A stretch of 64,000 nt of DNA, from the NCBI GenBank assembly GCA_015232555.1, contig JADFZJ010000003.1, positions 1 through 64,000 of the forward strand, in the 5' to 3' direction. How positions within the stretch are numbered: the stretch's first letter is position 1; every line of letters begins with the position of its first letter. A program made the translations under genes and the position numbers. Shown here piece by piece: positions 28,312 through 36,902 of the stretch. This stretch comes from Desulfamplus sp. GTDB lineage: Bacteria; Desulfobacterota; Desulfobacteria; Desulfobacterales; Desulfobacteraceae. Below the pieces are notes generated by a model. That model saw only the letters and a program-made list of their open reading frames with translations. It ran no database searches and was not told the origin of the DNA.

Positions 28312-29966
28312 TTTATCTCCTCAGAAGTCTTTTTATTGTCGGTTTTAAGAGTAGAAATACGCTCAAAATTATCCTCAACCAAATAAATTTTTTCGTGATC
28401 ATAGTTAAAAAACTTTCTTGCCACATCCTCATCATACAGACGGCTAAAACTTCTCCCATAAATTATAAGGGGACGTTCAGCATCTTCATTGGCAAAACTG
28501 ATTGGATAAATTGAATCAAAAAGATATGGAGGAACATTTATTGCACCTTTGGCATGGCTTATATCGTAGAATTCACGAGGTCTTGCATCTATGAGGAGAG
28601 GAGAGATAGATTCAGTTTCAATCATCTTTTTTGCAGCTTCTACAGAGATTGATTTCACTAAATCCGGTCTTGGAATAGGCATTATAGGAATACCTTTTGG
28701 ACTTTGCAGGTTGAATATCAGACCAATTATTATACTGATTCCAATAATAAGAACAAAATCAAGAGGTCTCACATGCATAAGTCTGTCAGCCTTACGAGTA
28801 ATAATATGAGCAATCCGCTTTGCAGCAGCTTCAAGTGCACTGATTCGTTTCTGTGCATTGGTAAGCTCATCAATTGTTTGGCGGAGAGCCTCGTTCTGTT
28901 TGGCAAGATCTCTGTTTAAATTGACAATTGTGTCAAATGAATCTGCATTTTTAATATGCAGGACTGATTGAGCAACAGATGCAAAAAGAAGTTCTTGCTC
29001 CTGTTCAGAAAGTTTCCGATCTTCTAACGGACTTCCTAAAAGCAGAGCACCATACATCTGCTCTTTTACTAAAAACAGAAAACCGCTTTCCGGCACAAAT
29101 CCTTGAATTATGGATGAAATCTGTTCCATCTGAATAAGAGGCTCAACCTGCAAGGGTTGTATGTGTTTATTCTGAACTCCTGCAAGAGTTAGAAACAGCA
29201 TGCGATCAACCTGGGAAGAGTCATTAATGACTGGTTCTGGCTCTATCCCCATACTTTTGAGGTAAATTGCACCAGTCTCTCTGTTATACACTGCAACAAT
29301 TCCCTGATATCTTGAAAATCTGCCAAGGAGCGTTGGAAGAAATGCAGAAAGAACACTTTCCACATTGAGAGCCTGCCCAGCTTCTAAAGAGAGTTCTCGT
29401 AACGCATTAAGATGAAACACCTGCCGATCGAGATCAATGTTCTGTTTTTGAAGCTGGGCATTGAGAAGTTCTACACGAGTTGAAAAAAGTGCGGAATTGA
29501 GGCTTATCTGAAACAGAGAGGCTATACTCATCAAAAGCTGCCGATCATCAGAGTCATACTCCTTACCATGCATTGCCTGAGTAAGACCCATTAAAACCAA
29601 TCTGCCATCTTCAATTGGACATGCTAATAGAAGGATAAAGGTGGAGTTTTGGATGAAAAAAGGGGAGCTGTCTGATTTATTAATAATGCAATCTGATACT
29701 TGATTGATAAGATCGTTTATGTATTGATCTTGTATTGTATCGATTCCTCTACAAAGAAGCGTGCTGCCTCCTATATTGTTCTCTCCTGTGAGAAGAGCAA
29801 AGCCCCCCAGTGCACCAACACCTCCCTGAGCAGACATCAGAAATGACTCTAAAATCTGTTTTGGATGACGTACACAACTAAGTTGAGCAGCCGTTTCCCT
29901 GATTACAGAAAGATGGTAATCCTTACGCTCAAAATTCTCTGTAATTAAGCAGTTCTCTCTGTTCAT
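28308..29966 (-). CDS. GAF-domain membrane protein with C-terminal rhodanese-like domain
   Basis: A 552-residue protein. The N-terminal half contains two GAF-like regions (about 15-165 and 195-345) separated by a short coiled coil. A longer coiled coil (about 350-390) leads to one membrane helix (about 404-422, IIGISIIIGLIF). A rhodanese-like domain (about 435-540) with LIDARPREFYDISHAKGAINVP follows. The active-site loop reads YGRSFSRL where catalytic rhodaneses have Cys, so it is probably non-catalytic. With GAF domains in the cytoplasm, one helix puts the rhodanese domain outside. It sits between a TlpA-like and a MauE-like gene with 1- and 4-base overlaps. Confidence 0.8.
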   Translation of the reverse strand: MNRENCLITENFERKDYHLSVIRETAAQLSCVRHPKQILESFLMSAQGGVGALGGFALLTGENNIGGSTLLCRGIDTIQDQYINDLINQVSDCIINKSDSSPFFIQNSTFILLLACPIEDGRLVLMGLTQAMHGKEYDSDDRQLLMSIASLFQISLNSALFSTRVELLNAQLQKQNIDLDRQVFHLNALRELSLEAGQALNVESVLSAFLPTLLGRFSRYQGIVAVYNRETGAIYLKSMGIEPEPVINDSSQVDRMLFLTLAGVQNKHIQPLQVEPLIQMEQISSIIQGFVPESGFLFLVKEQMYGALLLGSPLEDRKLSEQEQELLFASVAQSVLHIKNADSFDTIVNLNRDLAKQNEALRQTIDELTNAQKRISALEAAAKRIAHIITRKADRLMHVRPLDFVLIIGISIIIGLIFNLQSPKGIPIMPIPRPDLVKSISVEAAKKMIETESISPLLIDARPREFYDISHAKGAINVPPYLFDSIYPISFANEDAERPLIIYGRSFSRLYDEDVARKFFNYDHEKIYLVEDNFERISTLKTDNKKTSEEIK

Positions 29967-30544
29967 TATTTGATGAGAAACCCTTTTATTTGTCCGTAGA
30001 ACTTATCAATATCCTCAATAATTCCAAGATGGGTGTCAAGTATAGTGCCATCTTGGCGGCAAATTATTGTAAAAGGGGTTTTAGGTTCACCAAGGATTTT
30101 ATGAATTTCGTATTTATCATCCCTTACAACAGGAAATTTGTATTGACCACTTTTAAGAAGCTGTTCAATCTCTCCGTCTGTTCCTCCAGCAGCAAGTGCA
30201 AACATGGCAATTCTTCCTTTCATCTTGCCTTTATTGAGCCTTGCATAAAGATTATTAAATCCTGGTGCCTGCTTAAAACATTGTGGACAATAGACACCAA
30301 TAATCTCAATTAGAATAAGCTCGCTTTTAAGGTCAACAAGAGTGAATGTGGTTGCAGTTTCACTCAACCCTAAAGCTGTTTTTCCAGCTTGATCATAAGG
30401 AACTGGAAGAGTCAATGGCGGAATGGTATCTCCAGCTTTTGGCTGTGCTGCTATTGAGACACTGCACATAATCACAGACAGCAAGAGACAAAATAACAGA
30501 ATAGTAATAGTTGTATTGAATTTATTTGGATATTTTATCAGCAT
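29966..30544 (-). CDS. TlpA/AhpC-like thioredoxin-fold protein, exported
   Basis: A 192-residue periplasmic thioredoxin-fold protein. The signal sequence covers about residues 1-33. The active site is CPQC in IIGVYCPQCFKQAPGF, and the cis-Pro region is KTPFTIICRQDG. It is likely a disulfide oxidoreductase or peroxiredoxin-like enzyme outside the cytoplasm. It is the first gene of an operon whose stop overlaps the next start (TAATG). The MauE-like product may recycle its cysteines; this is inferred from context. Confidence 0.85.
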   Translation of the reverse strand: MLIKYPNKFNTTITILLFCLLLSVIMCSVSIAAQPKAGDTIPPLTLPVPYDQAGKTALGLSETATTFTLVDLKSELILIEIIGVYCPQCFKQAPGFNNLYARLNKGKMKGRIAMFALAAGGTDGEIEQLLKSGQYKFPVVRDDKYEIHKILGEPKTPFTIICRQDGTILDTHLGIIEDIDKFYGQIKGFLIK

Positions 30545-30638
30545 GACTTCTCCTTTATGTTAAACTTTAAAAATAATTATATTTCAAATCAATATAATCA
30601 GAACCAACTAAAATATTTAGTAATTCTGATTATTCTGA

Positions 30639-31595
30639 TTAATACTTGAGATTATAAAAATTTATAAATTGCTCAATATATCTATTTTCAGAACCATCTT
30701 GCAGCACACTATTTGTAGATAAAGTCTCAATTTGAGAATCTTTAGAATGAACTTCTGATGCAATAATAGAACTCATAACCATTATAGGCAGAAGAAAAGA
30801 TTGAATCTCTCTATTTGTATAAACATCAGTCCACCATGTCAATCCAACCCCTATTGCAGCCATTGCAATGGGGCTGAAAAGAAAAACAACAAGCGGAATC
30901 AACGGCTTAATATAAGGTCTTGCAACATATAAAGTTACTGCACCAGAGAGCACCATTACAATTTTTGATATTTCATAATAAATAGTATATCTAACCATCA
31001 TCATAAAGGACGCTAAAGCAGTTGCTAAAGTATGGTCAAAAATCGCATTCCGAATAACATCATGAGAAAACTCTTCTATTGAGAGAATGCCTTTTAAAGT
31101 CTCCTGGTGATCTAATGGCATTGATTGAAGAATAGATGTGATCTTCTGAATTATCTCATTTTGATATTCACTATCCTTTTTCTTTAACTCTTCAGAAAAA
31201 TTTTTTATTATTTTTACTAATAGATGTATAACCATCTCGTCAGATGAGTTGCCTTTAAACTCTTTATCTATTTTTCTGAGCAGTGCTGTGGATTGCACTT
31301 CAATCTCTATGCCAATTGAATTGAGTGATTGTATATCAAGTTTGTTAGGAAACGGCATTTTGAAAAAACGCATGATTTCGTTTAATTTCCATTCTTTAAG
31401 AGCCATAGCATCCCGCTTGGCTGCACTTTGTGATCGTTCTTGAAGAAAATCACCAAGATGGTCGCTGCTTGCAATCCAACCTGTAAATTTTCTTTGCAAG
31501 ATATTTCTAAGTGTCAGATGGTGCCATAAAACAAGCTGAGTTGATAGAGACTCTTTCTCTTCATTAAACAATCCTTTTATAAATGAACTTTGCAT
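30639..31595 (-). CDS. Membrane protein of unknown function
   Basis: A 318-residue protein that I do not recognise. The first 180 residues are helical, charged and probably cytoplasmic. Hydrophobic segments follow at about 187-203, 211-225, 232-253 and 266-281, and the C-terminal tail is polar. The ribosome-binding site AGAAGG is placed eight bases before the ATG. It lies opposite a DUF697-like gene that also has a paired hydrophobic core, so the two divergent genes may be functionally linked, but there is no direct evidence. Confidence 0.6.
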   Translation of the reverse strand: MQSSFIKGLFNEEKESLSTQLVLWHHLTLRNILQRKFTGWIASSDHLGDFLQERSQSAAKRDAMALKEWKLNEIMRFFKMPFPNKLDIQSLNSIGIEIEVQSTALLRKIDKEFKGNSSDEMVIHLLVKIIKNFSEELKKKDSEYQNEIIQKITSILQSMPLDHQETLKGILSIEEFSHDVIRNAIFDHTLATALASFMMMVRYTIYYEISKIVMVLSGAVTLYVARPYIKPLIPLVVFLFSPIAMAAIGVGLTWWTDVYTNREIQSFLLPIMVMSSIIASEVHSKDSQIETLSTNSVLQDGSENRYIEQFINFYNLKY

Positions 31596-31610
31596 TAATT
31601 TACCTTCTTT

Positions 31611-31736
31611 TTATGCTGAGGCTGATGATCTATTCGTATTATTGAAAGTAAAGTAAAGATATGATAAAGCCATCAAAAATACAAGAAGCAAACTTTTGAA
31701 AAGATTGATTTTAGACGGTAAACAAATAACACTCAT
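31611..31736 (-). CDS. Possible 41-residue single-pass membrane peptide
   Basis: A short frame, ATG to TAA, just upstream of the unknown membrane-protein gene, ending 15 bases before its ATG. The product would have a short basic N-terminus and one strong hydrophobic segment (about residues 12-30, FKSLLLVFLMALSYLYFTF). It could be a small membrane protein or a leader peptide. It lacks a strong ribosome-binding site, so the call is tentative. Confidence 0.25.
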   Translation of the reverse strand: MSVICLPSKINLFKSLLLVFLMALSYLYFTFNNTNRSSASA

Positions 31737-31793
31737 TTTGTAAAAAATACCATCTGAGCTATTGTTATATTACTTGAATATGGAGAAAAATAT

Positions 31794-32255
31794 ATGAATG
31801 AAAAATTAGAGCAGTCGAGAAAAATTGTGAAAGATTACATGTGGTGGGCTATGGGGGCTGGTCTGTTACCTATTCCGATTGTTGATATAGCAACTGTTAC
31901 TGGAGTTCAGTTAAAGATGCTCTCAAAGTTAGCTAAAAACTACGATATCCCTTTTGCAAAAGAGCGGGGAAAGTCAATAATTACCTCTCTTGTCAGTACC
32001 TTATCTGCATCTACAATATCAAAGGGAATGATAAGCAGTGCTATAAAAGTTGTACCAATAGTTGGTCCATTAACAGTGCCCTTTATTATGCCTGTGGTCG
32101 CTGCTGCTGTAACATATTCTATTGGTATCGTCTTTATTCAACATTTTGAATCGGGTGGAACTTTTCTCGATTTTAACCCTGAAAAGACAAGCGATTTTTT
32201 TAAATCCCAGTTTGAAGAGAGGCTAAACGAAAGTGGTAAAGAAGGTATTTTTTAG
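31794..32255 (+). CDS. DUF697-like membrane protein
   Basis: A 153-residue protein of the DUF697/YcjF-type. It starts with a short amphipathic helix, then GAGLLPIPIVDIATVTGVQ, a pattern typical of the family. Two hydrophobic stretches (about 15-32 and 78-115) suggest membrane insertion. The function is unknown; in other bacteria DUF697 domains are often linked to GTPases. GGAG precedes the ATG. Confidence 0.7.
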   Translation: MNEKLEQSRKIVKDYMWWAMGAGLLPIPIVDIATVTGVQLKMLSKLAKNYDIPFAKERGKSIITSLVSTLSASTISKGMISSAIKVVPIVGPLTVPFIMPVVAAAVTYSIGIVFIQHFESGGTFLDFNPEKTSDFFKSQFEERLNESGKEGIF

Positions 32256-32414
32256 ATAGTAATAAGTCGATTTTATTGTTTGACTCATAAGGGGTTAAAT
32301 GATAGTTACTTCAAAACATTGAAGATGAGGTATGATAGCTTTTATTTTTTTGATGACCCTCTGAAAATTATCTGTTTTTATAATATAAACTGTTTAATTT
32401 GGTAAAATTTTATA

Positions 32415-34031
32415 ATGAACCTTCTGACACTATACAAAAAAGAGTCAACTGTTTCTGGAAAACTTGTAATTACTATGGCATTGGTTTCAGGAACCTTTCA
32501 GGGATTGATTCTTGGAATCATTGTTAATGCTACGGCTGTAGGGTCAAATGCGGACTGGTATATCAAATATCTTCTTATGTTTGCTATAAGCTTTGCAATT
32601 GCAATTATTGGTAAGCACTATGCCCTTACAGAGGCAACAAGAATTGCGGAAACTGTCATAACAAAAGTGCGTATCAGGATTTCAGATAAAATAAGAAAAT
32701 CAGAACTGCTCTTTCTTGAAAATATCGGAAAATCTGAAATATACACGTTGCTTACCCAAAATACCAACTTAATATCTGAATCTGTGGTTATGATTATAAA
32801 CTCATGCCAATCAGGTATTGTATTGATTTTTTGCCTCTTTTATATTGCCTATTTATCTAAACTTGTCTTTTTCACAACTGTGCTTGCTATATCTGCTGCT
32901 ATATTCTCATTTATGATCCACAGAAAAGCAATTGACAGTGAGCTGCGTGAAACCACTATAAAAGAGACAAAATTTTTTGGAATGCTCCATAATACCTTGG
33001 ATGGTTTTAAAGAGCTTAAGATGAATCAAAAAAAGAGTGATGACTATTTTGGATTCTTGACAGCACTGGCAGAGGAGACAAAGCAGTTAAAAATAAAAAC
33101 AGGATTTCGTTTTGTTATAGAGATTATGTTCTCTCAAGTCTTTTTTTACAGTCTGCTTGCAATTATTGTGTTTTTGCTTCCTAAATTTGACTACTTAACA
33201 GGCACTGTTTTAGCTAAAGTAACTACAGCCATACTTTTTATAATAGGTCCTGCAAATATGGTTGTTGGTGCAATTCCTCTTATCTCCAGAGCCAATATTG
33301 CAGTAGAAAACATCTACTCTTTAGAAAAACGTTTAGATGAAGCATCTAAGCCTCACAAATTAGAGACTGAACCTCCTGTTAAAAGATTTGATTTATTTAA
33401 TAAAATTGAGTTAAAGAGTGTCTCTTTCTCCTATCTTGATTCCAATAACCTCCCGCTTTTTACATTGGGAGAGTTAAATATGTGTATAAAACCTGGTGAG
33501 ACTATCTTTGTTGTCGGCGGCAATGGAAGTGGTAAATCGTCTCTAATGAAGCTCTTGGCAGGTCTTTATTATCCATCTTCAGGCAATCTTATCCTTGATG
33601 GTACGCCAGTAGATAAGACAATATATCCAGCTTATAGAGAGCTTTTTTCAGTAATATTTGGTGATTTTCATCTGTTTGATAGACTTTATGGATTAGAAAA
33701 TATTAATGAGGAGCAGGTGGCAAAGCTTCTGAAAATAATGCACCTTGATAAAAAAACAGAGTTGGTGGATAAAAGTTTTACAAACATAAATCTCTCAACA
33801 GGACAGAGAAAGAGGCTTGCAATGATAGTTTCGCTTCTTGAGAATAGACCTATCTGCCTTTTTGACGAGTGGGCTGCTGATCAAGACCCAATTTTTAGAG
33901 AATTTTTCTACACCACGCTTCTTCAGCAGATGAAAAAAGATGGTAAAACAGTAATAGCAGTAAGCCATGATGATAGATATTTTCATCTTGCTGATAGAGT
34001 TATAAATATGGAATATGGTAAATTCATTTGA
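32415..34031 (+). CDS. Cyclic-peptide-type ABC exporter (SyrD/PvdE family)
   Basis: A 538-residue half transporter: six membrane helices (about 15-285) fused to an ATPase domain. Walker A is GGNGSGKSS, the signature is NLSTGQRKRLAM, and Walker B with the subgroup hallmark reads LFDEWAADQDP, as in siderophore and cyclic lipopeptide exporters such as SyrD and PvdE. In this family the protein usually lies beside a nonribosomal peptide or siderophore cluster or a periplasmic maturation gene; none is seen here. There is no strong ribosome-binding site before the ATG. Confidence 0.9.
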   Translation: MNLLTLYKKESTVSGKLVITMALVSGTFQGLILGIIVNATAVGSNADWYIKYLLMFAISFAIAIIGKHYALTEATRIAETVITKVRIRISDKIRKSELLFLENIGKSEIYTLLTQNTNLISESVVMIINSCQSGIVLIFCLFYIAYLSKLVFFTTVLAISAAIFSFMIHRKAIDSELRETTIKETKFFGMLHNTLDGFKELKMNQKKSDDYFGFLTALAEETKQLKIKTGFRFVIEIMFSQVFFYSLLAIIVFLLPKFDYLTGTVLAKVTTAILFIIGPANMVVGAIPLISRANIAVENIYSLEKRLDEASKPHKLETEPPVKRFDLFNKIELKSVSFSYLDSNNLPLFTLGELNMCIKPGETIFVVGGNGSGKSSLMKLLAGLYYPSSGNLILDGTPVDKTIYPAYRELFSVIFGDFHLFDRLYGLENINEEQVAKLLKIMHLDKKTELVDKSFTNINLSTGQRKRLAMIVSLLENRPICLFDEWAADQDPIFREFFYTTLLQQMKKDGKTVIAVSHDDRYFHLADRVINMEYGKFI

Positions 34032-34240
34032 GACCTTAGAAAATCTCCTTGCGATATGGGGTTTATGGCTTAAAAGCGGTTATCAACTCTATATCCTGCC
34101 TGCCACAAAAATCGCTGATGAGATACTGGTTATCCGTCTGTAAATCTTTACCACCGTAAAGCGAGAAATGAAGGATGCCCAGAATTTCATAAAAATACAC
34201 ATGATTTTATTATTTTTCTTGCCTGTCAATTTCTATGTTG

Positions 34241-34269
34241 ATATATTATTTTTATAAAAAATAATATAT
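34241..34269. promoter_or_regulatory. AT-only inverted repeat upstream of the PilZ gene
   Basis: ATATATTATTTTT (34241-34253) is mirrored exactly at 34257-34269, ending 16 bases before the PilZ start. It could be an operator, a promoter element or a weak structure. The 254-base gap from the ABC exporter contains nothing else that I can name. Confidence 0.3.
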
Positions 34270-34285
34270 GTAAAGGTGTAATCAT

Positions 34286-34780
34286 ATGAATGAACAATTA
34301 AGTGAAGATTCAAATGACAATCTTAACGGACAATCAATTGAAGAACTGCATGAAGAATCAATTGAGATTTTAGAGTTAGACGGTGACTCTTTAGATTCTG
34401 TAACAGTTAGAAAATCCTTTCGTATTCCAATACGTGAAAAGAATAGTTTTTCAATTCTCATAAATGGTTCATGTTTTCCTATTGAAGATATTAATTCTAA
34501 AGGGGCTGGCATATTAATGGTTGAGGATCACTCTTTTTTTAAAGGTCAATTGCTGTCTGATTGTGAATTGATTCTTGGAAGTGATAAATTCAGCGGGGTA
34601 GAATGCCAAATTGTTCATATTACTTCTGTTAAAGATTCTCCTCCTCTTTTTGGTGTAAAATGGCTCAACATGGATGATGCAACAGAATTGGTAGGAAAAA
34701 AACGGCTTGAAGAGATATGCAATGAGCTGAAAAAGAATTTGCTTGATGATAATATTGAAGAGACTAACAGTAATAATTGA
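34286..34780 (+). CDS. PilZ-like c-di-GMP-binding protein
   Basis: A 164-residue protein with an acidic N-terminal tail of about 45 residues and a PilZ-like domain (about 50-150). The c-di-GMP signature is recognisable as RKSFRIPIR (RxxxR-like) followed by DINSKGAG, where the usual Ser of D-x-S-x-x-G is Asn. Such domains are c-di-GMP receptors; this one may be weakened by the substitution. AAAGGTG precedes the ATG. It lies upstream of the zinc-ribbon ParA gene, with the same orientation and a 125-base gap. Confidence 0.7.
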   Translation: MNEQLSEDSNDNLNGQSIEELHEESIEILELDGDSLDSVTVRKSFRIPIREKNSFSILINGSCFPIEDINSKGAGILMVEDHSFFKGQLLSDCELILGSDKFSGVECQIVHITSVKDSPPLFGVKWLNMDDATELVGKKRLEEICNELKKNLLDDNIEETNSNN

Positions 34781-34905
34781 TTCTGATGCATGTAAGTTTC
34801 AAAAATAATAAAGATGCAGCTAATTAATCCCCCTGAGTGCAGCAATATTAATAAAGCAACTCGGACATTGATGCAATTTTTTGAAAAATTGAAAAAGGAG
34901 GACAA

Positions 34906-35973
34906 GTGACTGTCATTGTCTGCCCGAAGTGTGCAAAACAACACCAGGTAAATATTGCCAATATTCCTGCGGGTAAAAGAGTTGTTGCCCGCTGTAAATC
35001 GTGCGGCCACAGATTTCCCATCATTCTGAATCAGATTGTACAGCCAGCTCAATCCTCATCAGATTCTATTTCTTCACAACAAGGAGATGCCTCAGTTTTA
35101 CCCCCGCTCTCTGGTGTAGTATCTTCAACTGAAACTTCAAATGAAACATCGCAACAACCAACTACACCATCAGAAGAGAGCAACCAGGATGACTTAGCTG
35201 GTAAAAAAACAGCAGTTACACGCAGGATATCCGTTTCTCTCAGCAAGGGAGGTGTTGGCAAAACTACTACATCGGTTAATTTGAGTGCTGGTCTTGCCCT
35301 TGCTGGCTTTAAGGTACTTCTTATTGATACTGATACTCAGGGACAATCTGCTTATAATCTTGGTAAAAAGCCTAATGCGGGTCTGACAGAGCTGCTTACA
35401 GGTGAACTATCAGCCAAAGAGGCGACCATAGAAGCTCGTAAAAACCTCTGGCTTTTAGCTGGAGGACGATCTCTTGCTGGTGTTAAAAGAATAATTGATA
35501 AAAAAAGTATTGGTCAAGAGTGGACTTTATCTGAAGCACTTACAGGAGTTGATGAACAGTATGACTTTGTAATTGTTGATACATCACCTGGCTGGGATTC
35601 TCTTACTATTAATGTTATGTTTTATGTAACAGAAGTTCTCGTTCCAGTCGCTTTAGAAGCTATGCCTTATCAGGGACTTACTGAATTTATCAAAAGTTTA
35701 AGCTCAATCCATAAATATCGTAAAGAAGTTGCGTTGAAATATATTGTTCCAACATTTATGGATACTAGAGTAAAACATCCTCAAGAAATCTTGAAAAAAC
35801 TTAAGCAGCTTTACAGTGAATTTATCTGTAAACCTATTAGGTATAATGAGCATTTCAGCGAAGCACCATCTTATGGTAAAACCATTTTTGAATACGCTCC
35901 TGGCTGCAACGGTGCTTTAGACTACAAGGAGCTTATCCGAAGGGTTGCCCAAGACGAAACTCTACTGAGATGA
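34906..35973 (+). CDS. Zinc-ribbon ParA/MinD-family ATPase
   Basis: A 355-residue fusion. The N-terminal MJ0042-type zinc ribbon carries CPKC (residues 6-9) and CKSC (about 30-33). A Ser/Gln/Thr-rich linker of about 60 residues leads to a ParA-type ATPase (about 105-350). Its deviant Walker A is SKGGVGKTT, followed by LIDTDTQGQSAYNLGK and VDTSPGWDSLT. The start is GTG with AAGGAGG seven bases upstream. No parB or centromere-like repeat is nearby, so it is an orphan ParA, more likely to position a protein cluster than a plasmid. The neighbouring PilZ gene suggests a link to surface or polar machinery. Confidence 0.9.
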   Translation: MTVIVCPKCAKQHQVNIANIPAGKRVVARCKSCGHRFPIILNQIVQPAQSSSDSISSQQGDASVLPPLSGVVSSTETSNETSQQPTTPSEESNQDDLAGKKTAVTRRISVSLSKGGVGKTTTSVNLSAGLALAGFKVLLIDTDTQGQSAYNLGKKPNAGLTELLTGELSAKEATIEARKNLWLLAGGRSLAGVKRIIDKKSIGQEWTLSEALTGVDEQYDFVIVDTSPGWDSLTINVMFYVTEVLVPVALEAMPYQGLTEFIKSLSSIHKYRKEVALKYIVPTFMDTRVKHPQEILKKLKQLYSEFICKPIRYNEHFSEAPSYGKTIFEYAPGCNGALDYKELIRRVAQDETLLR

Positions 35974-36088
35974 GTATAATAAAGATTCACTTAAATTATA
36001 GAATGCTATAATCACATTGGTTGAATTTGATCATAATGACTTCCATTAACAATATGATTGAATAATAGAGAAATCCTAATCATACAAG

Positions 36089-36691
36089 TTACTCTTCAAA
36101 ATATTGTACGGTATAGAGCATCACGTCAAGTTTACCTTTTTTCCATTCATGGTCAGATAGTCCTGCTTTACTGCACAAATGGGAGAGAAAAATTGATTTG
36201 TCAGGTAGTTGTTCCCATACCTGTGGAAGAAAAGTCGCTCTGGCTCTCTCTTTTTTGATAATTACTCCATGAACTCCCGGTTTAAGTTTTGACAAGAGAT
36301 CATCCGCATCTGAATAGTCAAGAGTTACAGGTTGTGATAAAATGCTGATTTCAAGATGGCTATCATTGAACTCTTTTGATGTAAGCGGTGGAAATCTTGG
36401 ATCCTCAAATGCTGCACTGATAGCATTATGCCTTATCCCCTCCCTTACACTTTCCGTTGACTCAAGTGTCCCAATACAGCCTCTGAGTTTTTTATTCAGA
36501 TGTATTGTAACGAAAGTCCCCATATTCCTATCAAACATCTCATCTTGTAATTCTGACATTATTTCAGAAGATTGTGGCAAATCACTCTTTATGCCAAGTC
36601 GTGCAGCAATTACACTTCGTGCAAGCCTGAGGAGTTGCTTTCCATGTGATTCTAAATAAGTATCTTTAGTTTCTTCGTGCTCTCTCTTCAT
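36089..36691 (-). CDS. amrA: AMMECR1-domain protein (AmmeMemoRadiSam system protein A)
   Basis: A 200-residue AMMECR1 protein with the hallmark LRGCIGTLE (about residues 69-77) and the core DPRFPPLTSKEF; the C-terminal VQYFEE is also typical. In bacteria the domain is often found beside MEMO and radical-SAM genes, a system of unclear function. No such partner lies next to it here. The gene is convergent with the ParA gene. Confidence 0.92.
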   Translation of the reverse strand: MKREHEETKDTYLESHGKQLLRLARSVIAARLGIKSDLPQSSEIMSELQDEMFDRNMGTFVTIHLNKKLRGCIGTLESTESVREGIRHNAISAAFEDPRFPPLTSKEFNDSHLEISILSQPVTLDYSDADDLLSKLKPGVHGVIIKKERARATFLPQVWEQLPDKSIFLSHLCSKAGLSDHEWKKGKLDVMLYTVQYFEE

Positions 36692-36902
36692 AATTATTCC
36701 CTTTCATTTAAGCTGTTTTGAATTGTCGCACTCTCTTTTTTATTGAGCTTTATGCCCAATAATCCTTTTTTAAAATTGTACCTGATGGTATAACAATAGC
36801 CTATTTTATTGTCAATTTATGATTGCTAACCACTTTTAGTATGTTTGTGATTTCAAAGGGTGTGGGCATCAGATTGGATAGTTCCTTGAAGTGGAGAGTG
36901 GT

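Noticed and set aside
28308-28760. Active sulfurtransferase
   Set aside because: The rhodanese loop (YGRSFSRL) lacks the catalytic Cys, so only a rhodanese-like fold is claimed.
34906-35973. Plasmid or chromosome partitioning locus
   Set aside because: No parB gene or centromere-like repeats are nearby, and the zinc ribbon with long linker is typical of orphan ParA proteins.
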